Counted from the first letter of the stretch, positions 8,401 through 17,818 are shown. The stretch is DNA of 64,000 nucleotides from G963708325 sp963708325 (GCA_963708325.1 OY970203.1:434001-498000); one strand, 5' to 3'. Numbers and translations are program-made. Notes: generated by a model from the letters alone, not told the origin.

Positions 8401-10554
8401 TCGCCCATGAACGATTCCACGCCCGACACCAGCGCCCGGCCCCGCAGGACCCGGAACCGGCGCCTGCGCGGCTCCACCCTGCTCCTGGTCGCCGGCGTCG
8501 GATCGACGATCGTCGCGTTGCGGCTTGCCGTTCCGATTCCGAGCAAGGTCGGCGTGCTCATCACCGCGGCCTTCGTGGCGGCGGTGTGCGTCCTCGTCGA
8601 GGTGGGCATGGCGGCGCCGCTGAAGCGGCTGCGCGAGGGTCTTCGCCGGGTTCAGGCAGGCGACTATGACGTGCGCCTGCCGGCGACGGGAGCGCGCGAG
8701 CTGCGCGAGGTGGCCGCCGGCTTCAACCGGATGGCCGAGATCGTCGGCGAGCAGAGGGCGCGGCTCGAGGGCCTCGTCGCCACCGATCCCCTCACCGGGG
8801 TCGCCAACCACCGCCACTTCCACGAGCGGCTGGCGGCGGAGATCGCGCGCGCCCGCCGCACCGGCGGCCAGCTTGCCCTGGTCAGCCTCGACCTCGACGA
8901 CTTCAAGGAGCTGAACGACACCTACGGCCATCCCTACGGGGACGAGGTGCTGCGCGCGGTGGGCGCCCAGCTGCGGGAAACGGTGCGGGCGGCCGACGTC
9001 GCCGCCCGCCTCGGGGGAGAGGAGTTCGCCCTGATCCTGCCCGGGGCCGACGCCGACTTCGCCTACGCCGTCGCCGAGCGGGCGCGGCTCGCCGTCGAGT
9101 CGGTCGCCGTCCGCAGCGGCCGCCTGTCCTGCTCCGCCGGCGTCGCCTGCTTCCCGGCGGACGCCGAGGACGGAGAGTCGCTGCTTCAGCTCGCCGACGG
9201 GGCGATGTACTGGGCGAAGGGCTCGGGGAAGGGGCGCACGCGGCGGTTCGACCCGAACAACGTGACGATGGCGTGGTCGGACGACCAGCGCCAGCAGGTC
9301 GAGGACGTGCTCGCCTGCGAGCAGCCGGTGCAGCCGGTCTTCCAGCCGATCGTCGACCTCGCCCGGGGAACGGTCCTCGGCTTCGAGGCGCTGGCGCGGT
9401 TCCCGAGCCAGCCGGGCAGGAACCCGGCGGCGATGTTCGCCCAGGCCCACGGATGCGGGCTCGGCCCGGAGCTGGAGGCCGCCTCGATCAGCGCCGCCCT
9501 GGCGGTCGACGGGCGGCCGGCGGGCACCTGGCTCGCGGTCAACGTGAGCCCGTCGGCCCTCGCGAGCCGCCCGGTGAGGGACGCTCTGCCCGCCGACCTC
9601 AACGGCATCCTGATCGAGCTCACCGAGCACGAGCTGGTCGCCGGCGACGACGCGCTCACGGCGGGGATCGCGGATCTCCGCGAGCGAGGCGCCCTGATCG
9701 CAGTCGACGACGCGGGCGCCGGCTACTCCGGTCTGATGCAGGTGATGCACGTGCGGCCCGACGTGGTCAAGCTCGACCGCGACCTCACCGACGGGATCCA
9801 CGCCGACCCCGCCAAGACGGCGCTCGTGGAGGCGTTCGTGCGCTTCGCCCGGCGCACCGGCGCGGTGCTGTGCGCCGAGGGGGTCGAGACGCTGGAGGAT
9901 CTGACCACCCTCGCCGACCTCGACGTCAGCTGGGGCCAGGGATACGTGCTCGGGCGGCCCGTTGCGCCCTGGGCCGAGGTCAGCGGGGCCGCCTCGGAGG
10001 CCTGCCGGACGGCGTTCGCGCGCGCGCTGCGGGCCACGTCGGCGGTCGACCCCGGCTCCGCCGCCGGAGACCACCGCCTCGAGCATCTCAGCGCGCGTCT
10101 CTCGGGCGCGCGCTCACGCGCCGACCTCGACAGCGCGATCGCCCTGATCGCCGCCGAGCTGCACGCGCAGAAGGTGTCGTTGTCGCGATGGATGCCGGAG
10201 ACCGGTACGGTCGAGACACTGGCCGAGAACAACTGGGAGGGCGAGCAGGCGTTCGCGATCGCCGACTATCCGGAGACCTCACGCGTGCTCACCGACCAGG
10301 TGGCGGCGCAGGTGTACGCGAGCGACCCCGAGAGCGACTCGGCCGAGGTGAGCCTGCTGTTCGAGCTCGGCTACCGGTCGCTGCTGATGGTCCCCGTGAT
10401 CTCGCGGGGCCTCACCGTCGGGCTGCTCGAGGCGTTCACCGAGGCCGATCGGCCCTGGACCCGAACCGAGATCAACCGCGCCCGGGTGGTCGCCCATCAA
10501 TTCGGCGCCGTGGTCGTCAGCTGGTTCTCGCCCGGGCGGCGGTCCGCCGTCTAG
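8398..10554 (+). CDS. Membrane HAMP-GGDEF-EAL-GAF cyclic-di-GMP protein
   Basis: Bifunctional c-di-GMP enzyme of 718 residues. Two N-terminal transmembrane helices (about residues 25-70) are followed by a HAMP-like linker, a diguanylate cyclase domain with an intact GGEEF at about 206-210, and a phosphodiesterase domain with EAL at about 330. The EAL domain keeps ELTE, DDAGAGYSGL, KLDRDL and EGVET, so both activities may be retained. A C-terminal GAF-like domain (about 570-710) is unusual, as sensory domains are more often N-terminal. The start is either GTG 8398 or ATG 8407; neither has a clear ribosome-binding site. Confidence 0.9.
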   Translation: MSPMNDSTPDTSARPRRTRNRRLRGSTLLLVAGVGSTIVALRLAVPIPSKVGVLITAAFVAAVCVLVEVGMAAPLKRLREGLRRVQAGDYDVRLPATGARELREVAAGFNRMAEIVGEQRARLEGLVATDPLTGVANHRHFHERLAAEIARARRTGGQLALVSLDLDDFKELNDTYGHPYGDEVLRAVGAQLRETVRAADVAARLGGEEFALILPGADADFAYAVAERARLAVESVAVRSGRLSCSAGVACFPADAEDGESLLQLADGAMYWAKGSGKGRTRRFDPNNVTMAWSDDQRQQVEDVLACEQPVQPVFQPIVDLARGTVLGFEALARFPSQPGRNPAAMFAQAHGCGLGPELEAASISAALAVDGRPAGTWLAVNVSPSALASRPVRDALPADLNGILIELTEHELVAGDDALTAGIADLRERGALIAVDDAGAGYSGLMQVMHVRPDVVKLDRDLTDGIHADPAKTALVEAFVRFARRTGAVLCAEGVETLEDLTTLADLDVSWGQGYVLGRPVAPWAEVSGAASEACRTAFARALRATSAVDPGSAAGDHRLEHLSARLSGARSRADLDSAIALIAAELHAQKVSLSRWMPETGTVETLAENNWEGEQAFAIADYPETSRVLTDQVAAQVYASDPESDSAEVSLLFELGYRSLLMVPVISRGLTVGLLEAFTEADRPWTRTEINRARVVAHQFGAVVVSWFSPGRRSAV

Positions 10555-10556
10555 GT

Positions 10557-11936
10557 CTAGCCGAGAAACACCTGCTCGAGCAGGAAGAGGTTCAGGGCGA
10601 TGATCAGCGTGCCCAGCGTTCCGGCGAGCAGCGAGAGCCAGCGCGGGTTGGCGAGCGCGCCCATCACGTCTCGGCGCCGCGCGATCAGGAGAAGCGGGAC
10701 GAGCGCGAACGGGATCCCGAACGACAGCACCACCTGACTGACAACGAGCGCGGCGGTGGGATCGAAGCCCACCGCGAGCACGAACAGCGCCGGGGCGAGG
10801 GTGATTGCGCGGCGCAGGAAGATCGGGATCCGGCGGCGGATGAAGCCCTGCATCACCACCTGGCCCGACATCGTCCCGACGGACGAGGAGGCGAAGCCGG
10901 ATGCGAGCAGGGCGATGCCGAACGCGGTGGCGGCGTTGGCCGACACCAGGCTGTGGAGCCCGTCGAAGGCGCCGTCGATCGTGTCGATGCCGGCGAGGCC
11001 GCTGTCGTGGAACAGGGCCGCGGCCATCGTCATCATCGAGATGTTGACGACGCCCGCCAGGCTCATCGCGATGACGACGTCGACGCGCTCGAAGCCGAGG
11101 ATCTTGCGCCGCTCGCTCGCGTCGCGACCGACGACGCGGCGCTGGGTCAGCGCCGAGTGCAGATAGATGACGTGGGGCATCACCGTCGCGCCGATGATCC
11201 CGGTGGCCAGCAGGATGCTCTCGGTGCCGGCGAAACCGGGGACCACGAGGTGCCGCGCGATCTGGCCCCCGTCGGGATGCGAGGCGAGGATCTCGAAGGC
11301 GAACCCGAGCACGACCACGCCAACCATCCCGGCGATCACGGCCTCCAGACGGCGGAAGCCGCGCTGCTGCAGGGCTAGGATCGCGAACGCCCCCGCGCCG
11401 GCGATCAACCCCGCCGGGAACAGGGGGATGCCGAACAGCAGGTTGAGCCCGAGCGCGGCGCCGACCACCTCGGCGATGTCGGTGGACATCGCGACCACCT
11501 CGGCCTGGACCCACAGGCCGAGCGCGGTGCGGCGCCCGAACAGCTCCCGGCACAGCTCCGGCAGGTTGCGCCCGGTGGCGATGCCGAGCTTCGCGGACTG
11601 GGTCTGCACGACCATCGCGATCAGGTTCGCGGCCAGCACGACCCACAGCAGCAGGTAGCCGAACTTCGCGCCCCCGGCGACGTTGGTGGCGAAGTTCCCG
11701 GGGTCGATGTAGGCGACCGCGGCGATGAACGCCGGGCCCAGGAACGGCCATATCCGCGGGATTCCGCGCCGGCGGCCCTCGAGCGAGGCTCGCGCGGCGG
11801 CCGCGACGGCGGCCTCGCCGGGGAGGACGTCCTCGACCGTTGCTTCGCCGCCGGACGCCGGTGGGGCGACGGCGAGCTTCACGGCCTCCGCCTCCCCCGC
11901 GGGCTCCTCGACTTTCCGTTCCGCCCCGCGCTCCAA
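10557..11936 (-). CDS. mntH: Nramp-family Mn2+/Fe2+ transporter (MntH-like)
   Basis: Proton-coupled divalent metal importer of 459 residues with about eleven transmembrane helices. The diagnostic unwound-helix motifs are both present: D78-P79-G80-N81 in helix 1 and M253-P254-H255 in helix 6. A soluble acidic N-terminal extension of about 60 residues precedes the first helix and is longer than in MntH of E. coli. The gene starts 5 bases after the DtxR-type regulator gene on the same strand, so regulator and transporter form one operon. Manganese is the likelier substrate, but iron cannot be excluded. Confidence 0.92.
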   Translation of the reverse strand: MERGAERKVEEPAGEAEAVKLAVAPPASGGEATVEDVLPGEAAVAAAARASLEGRRRGIPRIWPFLGPAFIAAVAYIDPGNFATNVAGGAKFGYLLLWVVLAANLIAMVVQTQSAKLGIATGRNLPELCRELFGRRTALGLWVQAEVVAMSTDIAEVVGAALGLNLLFGIPLFPAGLIAGAGAFAILALQQRGFRRLEAVIAGMVGVVVLGFAFEILASHPDGGQIARHLVVPGFAGTESILLATGIIGATVMPHVIYLHSALTQRRVVGRDASERRKILGFERVDVVIAMSLAGVVNISMMTMAAALFHDSGLAGIDTIDGAFDGLHSLVSANAATAFGIALLASGFASSSVGTMSGQVVMQGFIRRRIPIFLRRAITLAPALFVLAVGFDPTAALVVSQVVLSFGIPFALVPLLLIARRRDVMGALANPRWLSLLAGTLGTLIIALNLFLLEQVFLG

Positions 11937-11941
11937 CCCGA

Positions 11942-12670
11942 TCAGTCCTCGCTGTCCCTCACCGGCACGACCCGCACGCTGCGGGCGAGGTCCCCGCCGA
12001 GCACGTGGTCGCGGCCCTGCGAGCGGACGAACAGCGGTCCGGCGAATGGCTGGCGTGCGGTTACGGTCAGCTCGGCGCCGGGCCGGATCCCCTCCTCGGC
12101 CAGGTAGCGCAGCATCGCCGGGTCGCTGTCGGAGACGCGCGCGAACGTCGCCGCCTGACCGGGCTCGAGCTGGTCGAGCGGCAGCGTCTCGTCCTCGCTC
12201 AGCGAGAGGTCGCGGCGGGGGATCGGATCGCCGTGGGGGTCGCGCTCGGGGTCGCCGAGCTTGACCGCGATCAGCTCCTCGAGCTCCTCGGATATGTAGT
12301 GCTCGAGCACCTCGGCCTCGTCGTGGACTCGGTCCCAGGGCATGCCGAGCGCCTCGGCGAGATAGGACTCGATCAGGCGGTGGTGGCGCATCACCTCGAG
12401 CGCGAGGCGTTCGCCCGCCGGCGTCAGCGTCACCCCCTTGTAGGGCTCGTAGCTGACCAGCCCCATCTCCCCGAGCCGCTTCAGCATCGCCGTCACCGAC
12501 GGCGGCGCGACGCCGAGGCGATTGGCGAGAGCGGTGGTGCCCACCGGGCCCTTGCGGCGCGGCTGCAGCGCGTAGATCGCCTTCGCGTAGTCCTCGATCG
12601 CCTCAGAGGGCGGGACGCCGGCTCCGCCGGGGGCGCGGCCCGGATGCATGCGTGCGTGCGAAGTTGGCAT
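11942..12670 (-). CDS. DtxR/MntR-family metal-dependent repressor
   Basis: Metal-sensing transcriptional regulator of 242 residues. It has an N-terminal winged helix (EDYAKAIYALQ ... TALANRLGVAPPSVTAMLKRLGEMGLV), a dimerisation/metal-binding domain with HHRLIESYLAEALGM and HDEAEVLEHYIS, and a C-terminal FeoA/SH3-like domain. This is the full-length DtxR/IdeR architecture. The ATG at 12670 is preferred over a TTG at 12676. A TTAGC-N4-GCTAA site lies just upstream, so autoregulation together with the downstream Nramp gene is likely. Confidence 0.9.
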   Translation of the reverse strand: MPTSHARMHPGRAPGGAGVPPSEAIEDYAKAIYALQPRRKGPVGTTALANRLGVAPPSVTAMLKRLGEMGLVSYEPYKGVTLTPAGERLALEVMRHHRLIESYLAEALGMPWDRVHDEAEVLEHYISEELEELIAVKLGDPERDPHGDPIPRRDLSLSEDETLPLDQLEPGQAATFARVSDSDPAMLRYLAEEGIRPGAELTVTARQPFAGPLFVRSQGRDHVLGGDLARSVRVVPVRDSED

Positions 12671-12685
12671 CGGCAAATCCAGAAC

Positions 12686-12699
12686 TTAGCTGAGGCTAA
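12686..12699. promoter_or_regulatory. Putative DtxR-family operator (TTAGC-TGAG-GCTAA)
   Basis: Inverted repeat TTAGC and GCTAA separated by four bases, 16 bases upstream of the regulator's ATG. The half-sites resemble the core of known DtxR/IdeR boxes, which read TTAGG or TTAGC against CTAA. An AT-rich stretch at 12698-12704 next to it may be part of the -10 region for the minus-strand operon. Confidence 0.6.
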
Positions 12700-12740
12700 A
12701 TATAGCGGTCGCCGCGGCGCTGGGGCGTAGAATCGGTCCG

Positions 12741-13697
12741 ATGGAGGCCGCCACCGTCGAGATCGACGGCCAGTACCGAGCGCTGCGCGAGGACGCGGGC
12801 CTGATCGACCGCTCGCCGCGGGGGATGATCGACGCGCTCGGCGCCGAGGCTGCCGAGTACCTGCAGGGCCAGCTGACCAACGAGATCGAGGCGCTCGCGA
12901 CTGGCCAGGGGTGCTACTCGGCCCTGCTCGACCGCAAGGGGCACATGCAGGGCGACATGCGCGTGCTGCGCCTGGCGCCGAACGCGATCTGGCTGGACAC
13001 GGAGGCCGTCTGCGCCGACGCCGTCCGCCGCCACCTCGACATGTACCGGATCGGGCGCGACGTCGAGGTCGTCGATGCCGCCGGCAGCCGCGCGATCATC
13101 TCCCTCGTCGGGCCGCGCTCCGCCGAGCTCGCCGGCGTCGAGGGGCTCGCCCCCGAACACGCCCACCGCGAGGCCGAGGTCGGCGGCGTTCGCTGCCGCG
13201 CCGTCGCCGCCCAGCTCGGCGTCGACCTGATCGCCGCCGCCGCCGATGCGGGGACGCTGCGAGCGCACCTCGTCGGTGCCGGCGCCGCCCAGGTCTCCGA
13301 GGCGGCGGTCGAGGTGCTCCGCGTCGAGAGCGGCCGCCCCCGCTTCGGCGCCGAGATGACCACCGCCACGATCCCCCAGGAGGCCGGGATCAACGACCGC
13401 GCCGTCAGCTTCACGAAGGGCTGCTACATCGGCCAGGAGACGGTCGCCCGCCTGCACTACAAGGGCAAGCCGAACCGCCACCTGCGCGGCCTGCGGCTCA
13501 GCGCCCCGGCTGGCGCCGGCGACCCGCTCGAGCTGGACGGCCGCGAGCTGGGCCGGATCGGCACCGCCTGCATCTCCCCCGCCCAGGGGCCGATCGCGCT
13601 GGCGATCGTGCGGCGGGAGGCCGAGCCGGGCACCGTGCTGACCGTCGCCGGCGGGCCGGCCACGGCCGAGGTCGTCGAGCCTCCCTTCGCGCGATGA
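12741..13697 (+). CDS. ygfZ: YgfZ/GcvT-domain folate-binding protein
   Basis: Aminomethyltransferase-like protein of 318 residues. YgfZ-type proteins bind tetrahydrofolate and support iron-sulfur enzyme maturation. The diagnostic segment KGCYIGQETVARL at about residues 226-238 contains the YgfZ signature K-G-C-Y-x-G-Q-E, which true GcvT lacks. TAGAAT (12728-12733) ends 7 bases before the ATG, so the transcript is probably leaderless. The stop overlaps the acyltransferase start (ATGA), implying coupling. Confidence 0.88.
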   Translation: MEAATVEIDGQYRALREDAGLIDRSPRGMIDALGAEAAEYLQGQLTNEIEALATGQGCYSALLDRKGHMQGDMRVLRLAPNAIWLDTEAVCADAVRRHLDMYRIGRDVEVVDAAGSRAIISLVGPRSAELAGVEGLAPEHAHREAEVGGVRCRAVAAQLGVDLIAAAADAGTLRAHLVGAGAAQVSEAAVEVLRVESGRPRFGAEMTTATIPQEAGINDRAVSFTKGCYIGQETVARLHYKGKPNRHLRGLRLSAPAGAGDPLELDGRELGRIGTACISPAQGPIALAIVRREAEPGTVLTVAGGPATAEVVEPPFAR

Positions 13698-14701
13698 GCG
13701 AGCGCGGGCGCGGGCTCGGGGGCGAGCCGCTGACGCCGAGCAGCCCCCTGCTCGGCGGGCCGATCGCCGCCGAGGGCGTCGGCGACGTCGAGGCGGACGC
13801 ACCCGCGCCGGCCTACGACGCCCACGCCGACGACTACTCCGAGCCGCTGCCGGTCGAGCGCGAGCCGGTGCGCGCGCTCGCCGACCTGCGGGCGCTTCTT
13901 CCGGCCACCGAGGCGGAGCGCTCACTCGACGACTGGGGCCGCTCCGAGCAGGTCGCCTCGCTCGTCGACCCTCTGCTCAACTTCTACTACCGCTACTGGT
14001 TCCGGGTCGAGCACAGCGGGATCGAGAACGTGCCCGCCGAGGGCGGCGCCCTGCTGGTCTCCAACCACTCCGGTGCGCTGCCCCCCGACGCGCCGATGAT
14101 CATGCAGGCGATCCGCAACGATCACCCCGCCCCCCGCCCCCTCTACATGCTCGGCGAGGACTGGTTCAAGGGCTACCCGGGCGTGGGGATGCTGGCCAAC
14201 AAGATCGGCCTCGTCGCCGCGCATCCGGCCAACGCGCAGCGCCTGCTGCACGACGAAGGTCGGCTCGCGATCGTCTTCCCCGAGGGCCAGAAGGGGACGC
14301 GCAAGGTCTACTGGCAGCGCTACCGGATGCGCCGTTTCGGCCGCGGCGGCTTCGTGCGGACCGCGATCCGCGCCCGCGTCCCGATCGTCCCGATCGCCCT
14401 GGTCGGCGGCGAGGAGGCGATGCCGATCTTCGCCCACCTGCGCCCCCTGCAGCGGCTGACGGGGCTGATCTACTTCCCGCTCAACCACGCGTTCCCCCAT
14501 CTCGGCCTGCTCGCCGGGCTTGCCTACCTGCCGGCGAAGTTCAAGATCCACTTCTGCGAGCCGATCGACATGTCCGCCTACCCGCCCGAGACCGCCGAGG
14601 ACTCCGGCGCAGTGCAGGAGATCGCCGAGGACATTCGCCGCCGGATCGCGTCGACGCTCGACGACCTGTTGGCCGAGCGCAGGTCGGTCTGGCTCGGCTG
14701 A
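13694..14701 (+). CDS. PlsC-type lysophospholipid acyltransferase
   Basis: Probable 1-acyl-glycerol-3-phosphate acyltransferase or related lipid acyltransferase, 335 residues. A disordered acidic N-terminus of about 90 residues precedes the catalytic domain. NHSGALPPD supplies the histidine and aspartate of block I, with six residues between them rather than four as in classic HX4D; this matches a subgroup of actinobacterial acyltransferases. FPEGQKGTRK is block III. The ATG at 13694 overlaps the ygfZ stop; the longer open frame upstream lies over ygfZ and is not coding. Confidence 0.85.
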   Translation: MSERGRGLGGEPLTPSSPLLGGPIAAEGVGDVEADAPAPAYDAHADDYSEPLPVEREPVRALADLRALLPATEAERSLDDWGRSEQVASLVDPLLNFYYRYWFRVEHSGIENVPAEGGALLVSNHSGALPPDAPMIMQAIRNDHPAPRPLYMLGEDWFKGYPGVGMLANKIGLVAAHPANAQRLLHDEGRLAIVFPEGQKGTRKVYWQRYRMRRFGRGGFVRTAIRARVPIVPIALVGGEEAMPIFAHLRPLQRLTGLIYFPLNHAFPHLGLLAGLAYLPAKFKIHFCEPIDMSAYPPETAEDSGAVQEIAEDIRRRIASTLDDLLAERRSVWLG

Positions 14702-14727
14702 CCGTCGCTTCGGCTAGATTTGGCCCG

Positions 14728-15141
14728 ATGCAGCGACCGAGGCCGAGCATGGCCCTGCTTGCCTGCGCGGCGGTGATCGCGCTCGTCGCGGCGGGATGCG
14801 GCGCGAGCAGCCACAAGACCGAGCTTCGCGCCGCCAACCCGATCACCATCACCGCGTACATCACCGACAACCAGGTGCGGATCCAGCCGGCGAACTTCGG
14901 CGCCGGCACGGTCAACTTCTCGATCGCCAACCAGTCCGCGGCCGACGCCAGCTTCACGCTCGCAGGGCCCGTGAACACGAGCAGCGATTCGATCCCGGCC
15001 GGGGGCACCGGCAACCTCAAGGTCGACCTCAAGGCCGGCGACTACGAGGCGACCGCCGGCGACAAATCGGCCGCTCGGCCATTCCTGCTCAGCGTGGGCC
15101 CGGAGCGCCGCTCCGCCCAGAACGACCTGCTGCTGCCCTAG
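14728..15141 (+). CDS. Small secreted lipoprotein, unknown function
   Basis: A 137-residue exported protein with a lipoprotein signal peptide and lipobox VAAGC at about residues 20-24. The mature part is a beta-rich sequence (ITITAYITDNQVRIQPANFGAGTVNFSIANQSAADASFTLAGP) that could form a cupredoxin-like sandwich, but no copper ligands are obvious. TAGATT (14715-14720) ends 7 bases before the ATG. It is convergent with the coiled-coil gene, overlapping by 4 bases. Confidence 0.7.
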   Translation: MQRPRPSMALLACAAVIALVAAGCGASSHKTELRAANPITITAYITDNQVRIQPANFGAGTVNFSIANQSAADASFTLAGPVNTSSDSIPAGGTGNLKVDLKAGDYEATAGDKSAARPFLLSVGPERRSAQNDLLLP

Positions 15142-16418
15142 CCGGTCGAAGCTCCGTCGGCGTCGGCGGCGGCGACGAGCGCCTCGATCCGGGCCAGGGA
15201 TCGCTCGACGTCCACGATCATCTCGTCGAGCTCGTCGCGCGCGCGCTCGGCGCTGCTGGTGACGCCGGTCAGCGACTTGCGAATCCGGTTTGCCGCCTTG
15301 AGCCGGGCTGAGGCCTCCTCGGCTGCTGCCCGCACGCCGGCGGCGTCCACCTCGAGGGTGGCTGCACTCGCCGCGAGCACGCGCGCACGGACGTAGCGGT
15401 AGACCAGCCTGAGGGCAAGGGGATCGGGATCCTCGCGGTCGAGCACCGCGATCATCTTGTTGCCCTGGTACTCGGTCAGCTCCTCGAGCCCGGCGGGAAG
15501 CTTGTCGTCACCGGCAACGATCAGGACGCCATAGGAGGCATCGCGCTCGGCCATCGCCGCGTTCAGCTCGGCCCAGGCATCGTTCTTGGACAGCTTGCGG
15601 TTCTTGGCCTCGTAGACGACGGTTGCCAGCGCCGTGCCCGTGGCAGCGCCCAGCTCCACGGCGGTGTCCCCCTTCTTCCCGCCCGACTCCGAGCTGGCGT
15701 CGCCGACGTGGTGGGCGGCATCTCCCTGCGCGTCCGCCAGCGCCTCGATCGCGGCGTGGACCAGTTCCTCGAAAGTGCGCCCCTTCGCCGTTCCGCGCTC
15801 GGCCTCCTCCGCGACGCGACGGTCGGCCTGGTCGCGCTCCTTCAGCTCGACCACCTCGCGCTGAAGGGACTCGATGCGATCGCGGTTGGCCTCTCCCTCC
15901 TGAAGTTGGCGGGCCTCCAGCGCCTTGAATCCGCGCACCACGGCGGCCTTGAAGTCCGTCAGCGGGTTGGCGCCGTCCTCACTCGAAAAGAGCTTCGCGA
16001 TCTTCTCCCGCTGCTCCGCCAGCGCCCCCGAGACGAGACGATCTATCTCATTCTGCACCGAGCCGTCACGCTCGCCGTCGAAGGTCTGGGCGATCCGCTC
16101 CGCCAGCTGCTCGTCGCCGGCCTCCAGCGCACGCGCCAGGCGTTCGCCCAGAGCCGCGCCGTGCCGCTCGAACTCGGCCCGCACATAGTCGACGTTGGCC
16201 GCGGTGGCCTCGTTGTCGAGCACGCGGGCGCCGATCTCGATCGTGGCCCGCACGGTGTCCGGGGCCGGCTCGCCGCCCTCGGCGCGCTCGCGAACGACGC
16301 GCGCGGCGCGCTCGTCGTCAACCGTGAGCCGCTCGATGACCAGGCGGTCGTCGAGCGCTCGGACGACGCCGTTGTCGTCATCGTCGAGGGGGAACCTTGG
16401 TGTCTCGGAGGCTTCCAT
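15138..16418 (-). CDS. Coiled-coil protein with PD-(D/E)XK nuclease-like core
   Basis: A 426-residue protein of unknown function. Residues about 60-220 are charged and heptad-like, predicting a long coiled coil. From about 225 comes GRTFEELVHAAIEALADAQGDAAHHVGD, then KKGDTAVEL and VYEAKNRKLS. This gives a D ... E-x-K arrangement as in PD-(D/E)XK nucleases, preceded by a helix with a conserved glutamate. NDAWAELNAAMAERDASYGVLIV follows, then a second helical region. The layout resembles DUF2130/RmuC-like hypothetical proteins. Neighbours give no functional clue. Confidence 0.7.
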   Translation of the reverse strand: MEASETPRFPLDDDDNGVVRALDDRLVIERLTVDDERAARVVRERAEGGEPAPDTVRATIEIGARVLDNEATAANVDYVRAEFERHGAALGERLARALEAGDEQLAERIAQTFDGERDGSVQNEIDRLVSGALAEQREKIAKLFSSEDGANPLTDFKAAVVRGFKALEARQLQEGEANRDRIESLQREVVELKERDQADRRVAEEAERGTAKGRTFEELVHAAIEALADAQGDAAHHVGDASSESGGKKGDTAVELGAATGTALATVVYEAKNRKLSKNDAWAELNAAMAERDASYGVLIVAGDDKLPAGLEELTEYQGNKMIAVLDREDPDPLALRLVYRYVRARVLAASAATLEVDAAGVRAAAEEASARLKAANRIRKSLTGVTSSAERARDELDEMIVDVERSLARIEALVAAADADGASTG

Positions 16419-16561
16419 TCGGACTCACGAAGGTAGTCGCGCGGCCGGACGCGAACCTGACGCGGGCACAGCGCTAGGATGGCGCCGCCAGCAGCACGAC
16501 ATCCACCTGCCAGACGCCTGACGCTGCGCGTTCGGCGCCGGCATCAACCCCGGGAGGGAAG

Positions 16562-17818
16562 TTGGCCGTAGACATCTCCGAGGTCTCCAAGCTCGACGTC
16601 GAGCCCGGCGAGCTGCCGGAGACGATGGCCGCCTGGGTGATCCGGCCCGAGCGCGAGGGCGAGCCGACCGACGCCTTCCAGCTCGAGCAGATCGAGGTGC
16701 CCGAGCCGGGCGCGTTCGAGGTGATCGTGCGGGTGATGGCCGCCGGGGTGAACTTCAACAACGTCTGGGCGGCGCTGGGCAAGCCGGTGTCGGTGTTCGG
16801 CTACGGCGACCATCCCGACTGGGGCCACCACATCGGCGGCTCCGACGCCTCCGGGATCGTCTGGAAGGTCGGCGAGGGAGTGACCAAGTGGAAGCCGGGC
16901 GACGAGGTCGTGATCCACTGCAACCAGGCGTCCTACGAGGACGTCGAGGTGCACGGACTCGACCCGCTCGCCGCCCCCAGCCAGCAGATCTGGGGCTACG
17001 AGACCACCTGGGGCTCGTTCGCCCAGTTCACCAAGGTGCAGGCGCAGCAGCTCCTCCCCCGCCCCCAGAACCTCAGCTGGGCGGAGTCGTCGGCGTACGG
17101 TCTGACCTACTTCACCGCCTACCGGATGCTGATCGACCAGTGCGGGCTGCAGGCGGGCCACAACGTGCTGATCTGGGGAGCGGCGGGCGGCCTGGGCGTC
17201 TTCGCCACCCAGCTCTGCGCGACCTCCGGCGCGAACGCGGTCGGCGTCGTCTCCTCGAGCGAGAAGGGGGAGCTGGTCAAGCAGCTCGGCGCGGTGGACT
17301 TCATCGACCGCAACGAGTTCGCGGGGATGATGCGCAAGGGCGGAGAGTCCGCCGACGAGGAGAAGGAGCGCTTCAAGGTCTCCCGCGGCTTCGCCAAGCG
17401 CGTCAAGGAGATCCTCGGCGACGCCCCGGACTTCGTCTTCGAGCACGTCGGCCAGGCGACCTTCCCGACCTCCGTGTTCGTGGTCAAGCCGTTCGGAAAG
17501 GTCGTGATCTGCGGCGCCACCTCCGGCTACGCCCTCGACTTCGACGTCCGCTACCTGTGGATGCGCCAGAAGCAGATCATCGGCTCCCACTTCGCCAACG
17601 CATACGAGTGCATGCGGGCGAACGACCTGATGGCGGAGGGCAAGATCCGCCCCGTGCTGTGGCGGACGATGGGGTTCGACGGCGTCCCCGAGGCGCACCA
17701 GCTGCTGCACGAGAACAAGCACCTCGGGAAGATCTCGATCCTCGTCGGCGCCGAGTCCGAGGAGGAGGGGAAGACCGAGGAGGGCCCGGGCGCGATCCGG
17801 GCCGAGGTCGGGGCGTAG
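16562..17818 (+). CDS. ccr: Crotonyl-CoA carboxylase/reductase (CCR)
   Basis: NADPH-dependent reductive carboxylation of crotonyl-CoA to ethylmalonyl-CoA, the defining step of the ethylmalonyl-CoA pathway. The 418-residue protein is an MDR-fold enzyme of typical CCR length. CCR-like features include GVNFNNVWAALGKPVSVF, GYETTWGSFAQF, GAAGGLGVFATQL (nucleotide binding) and IIGSHFANAYE, which carries the histidine of the CO2 pocket in characterised CCRs. The start is TTG at 16562 because GGGAGG lies 6-11 bases before it. A TAGGAT box at 16475-16480 could start a leader of about 75 bases. Confidence 0.9.
   Translation: MAVDISEVSKLDVEPGELPETMAAWVIRPEREGEPTDAFQLEQIEVPEPGAFEVIVRVMAAGVNFNNVWAALGKPVSVFGYGDHPDWGHHIGGSDASGIVWKVGEGVTKWKPGDEVVIHCNQASYEDVEVHGLDPLAAPSQQIWGYETTWGSFAQFTKVQAQQLLPRPQNLSWAESSAYGLTYFTAYRMLIDQCGLQAGHNVLIWGAAGGLGVFATQLCATSGANAVGVVSSSEKGELVKQLGAVDFIDRNEFAGMMRKGGESADEEKERFKVSRGFAKRVKEILGDAPDFVFEHVGQATFPTSVFVVKPFGKVVICGATSGYALDFDVRYLWMRQKQIIGSHFANAYECMRANDLMAEGKIRPVLWRTMGFDGVPEAHQLLHENKHLGKISILVGAESEEEGKTEEGPGAIRAEVGA

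Noticed and set aside
8344..10086. A 580-residue antisense frame over the GGDEF-EAL gene
   Set aside because: The + strand encodes intact GGEEF and EAL motifs; the antisense has only a repetitive composition.
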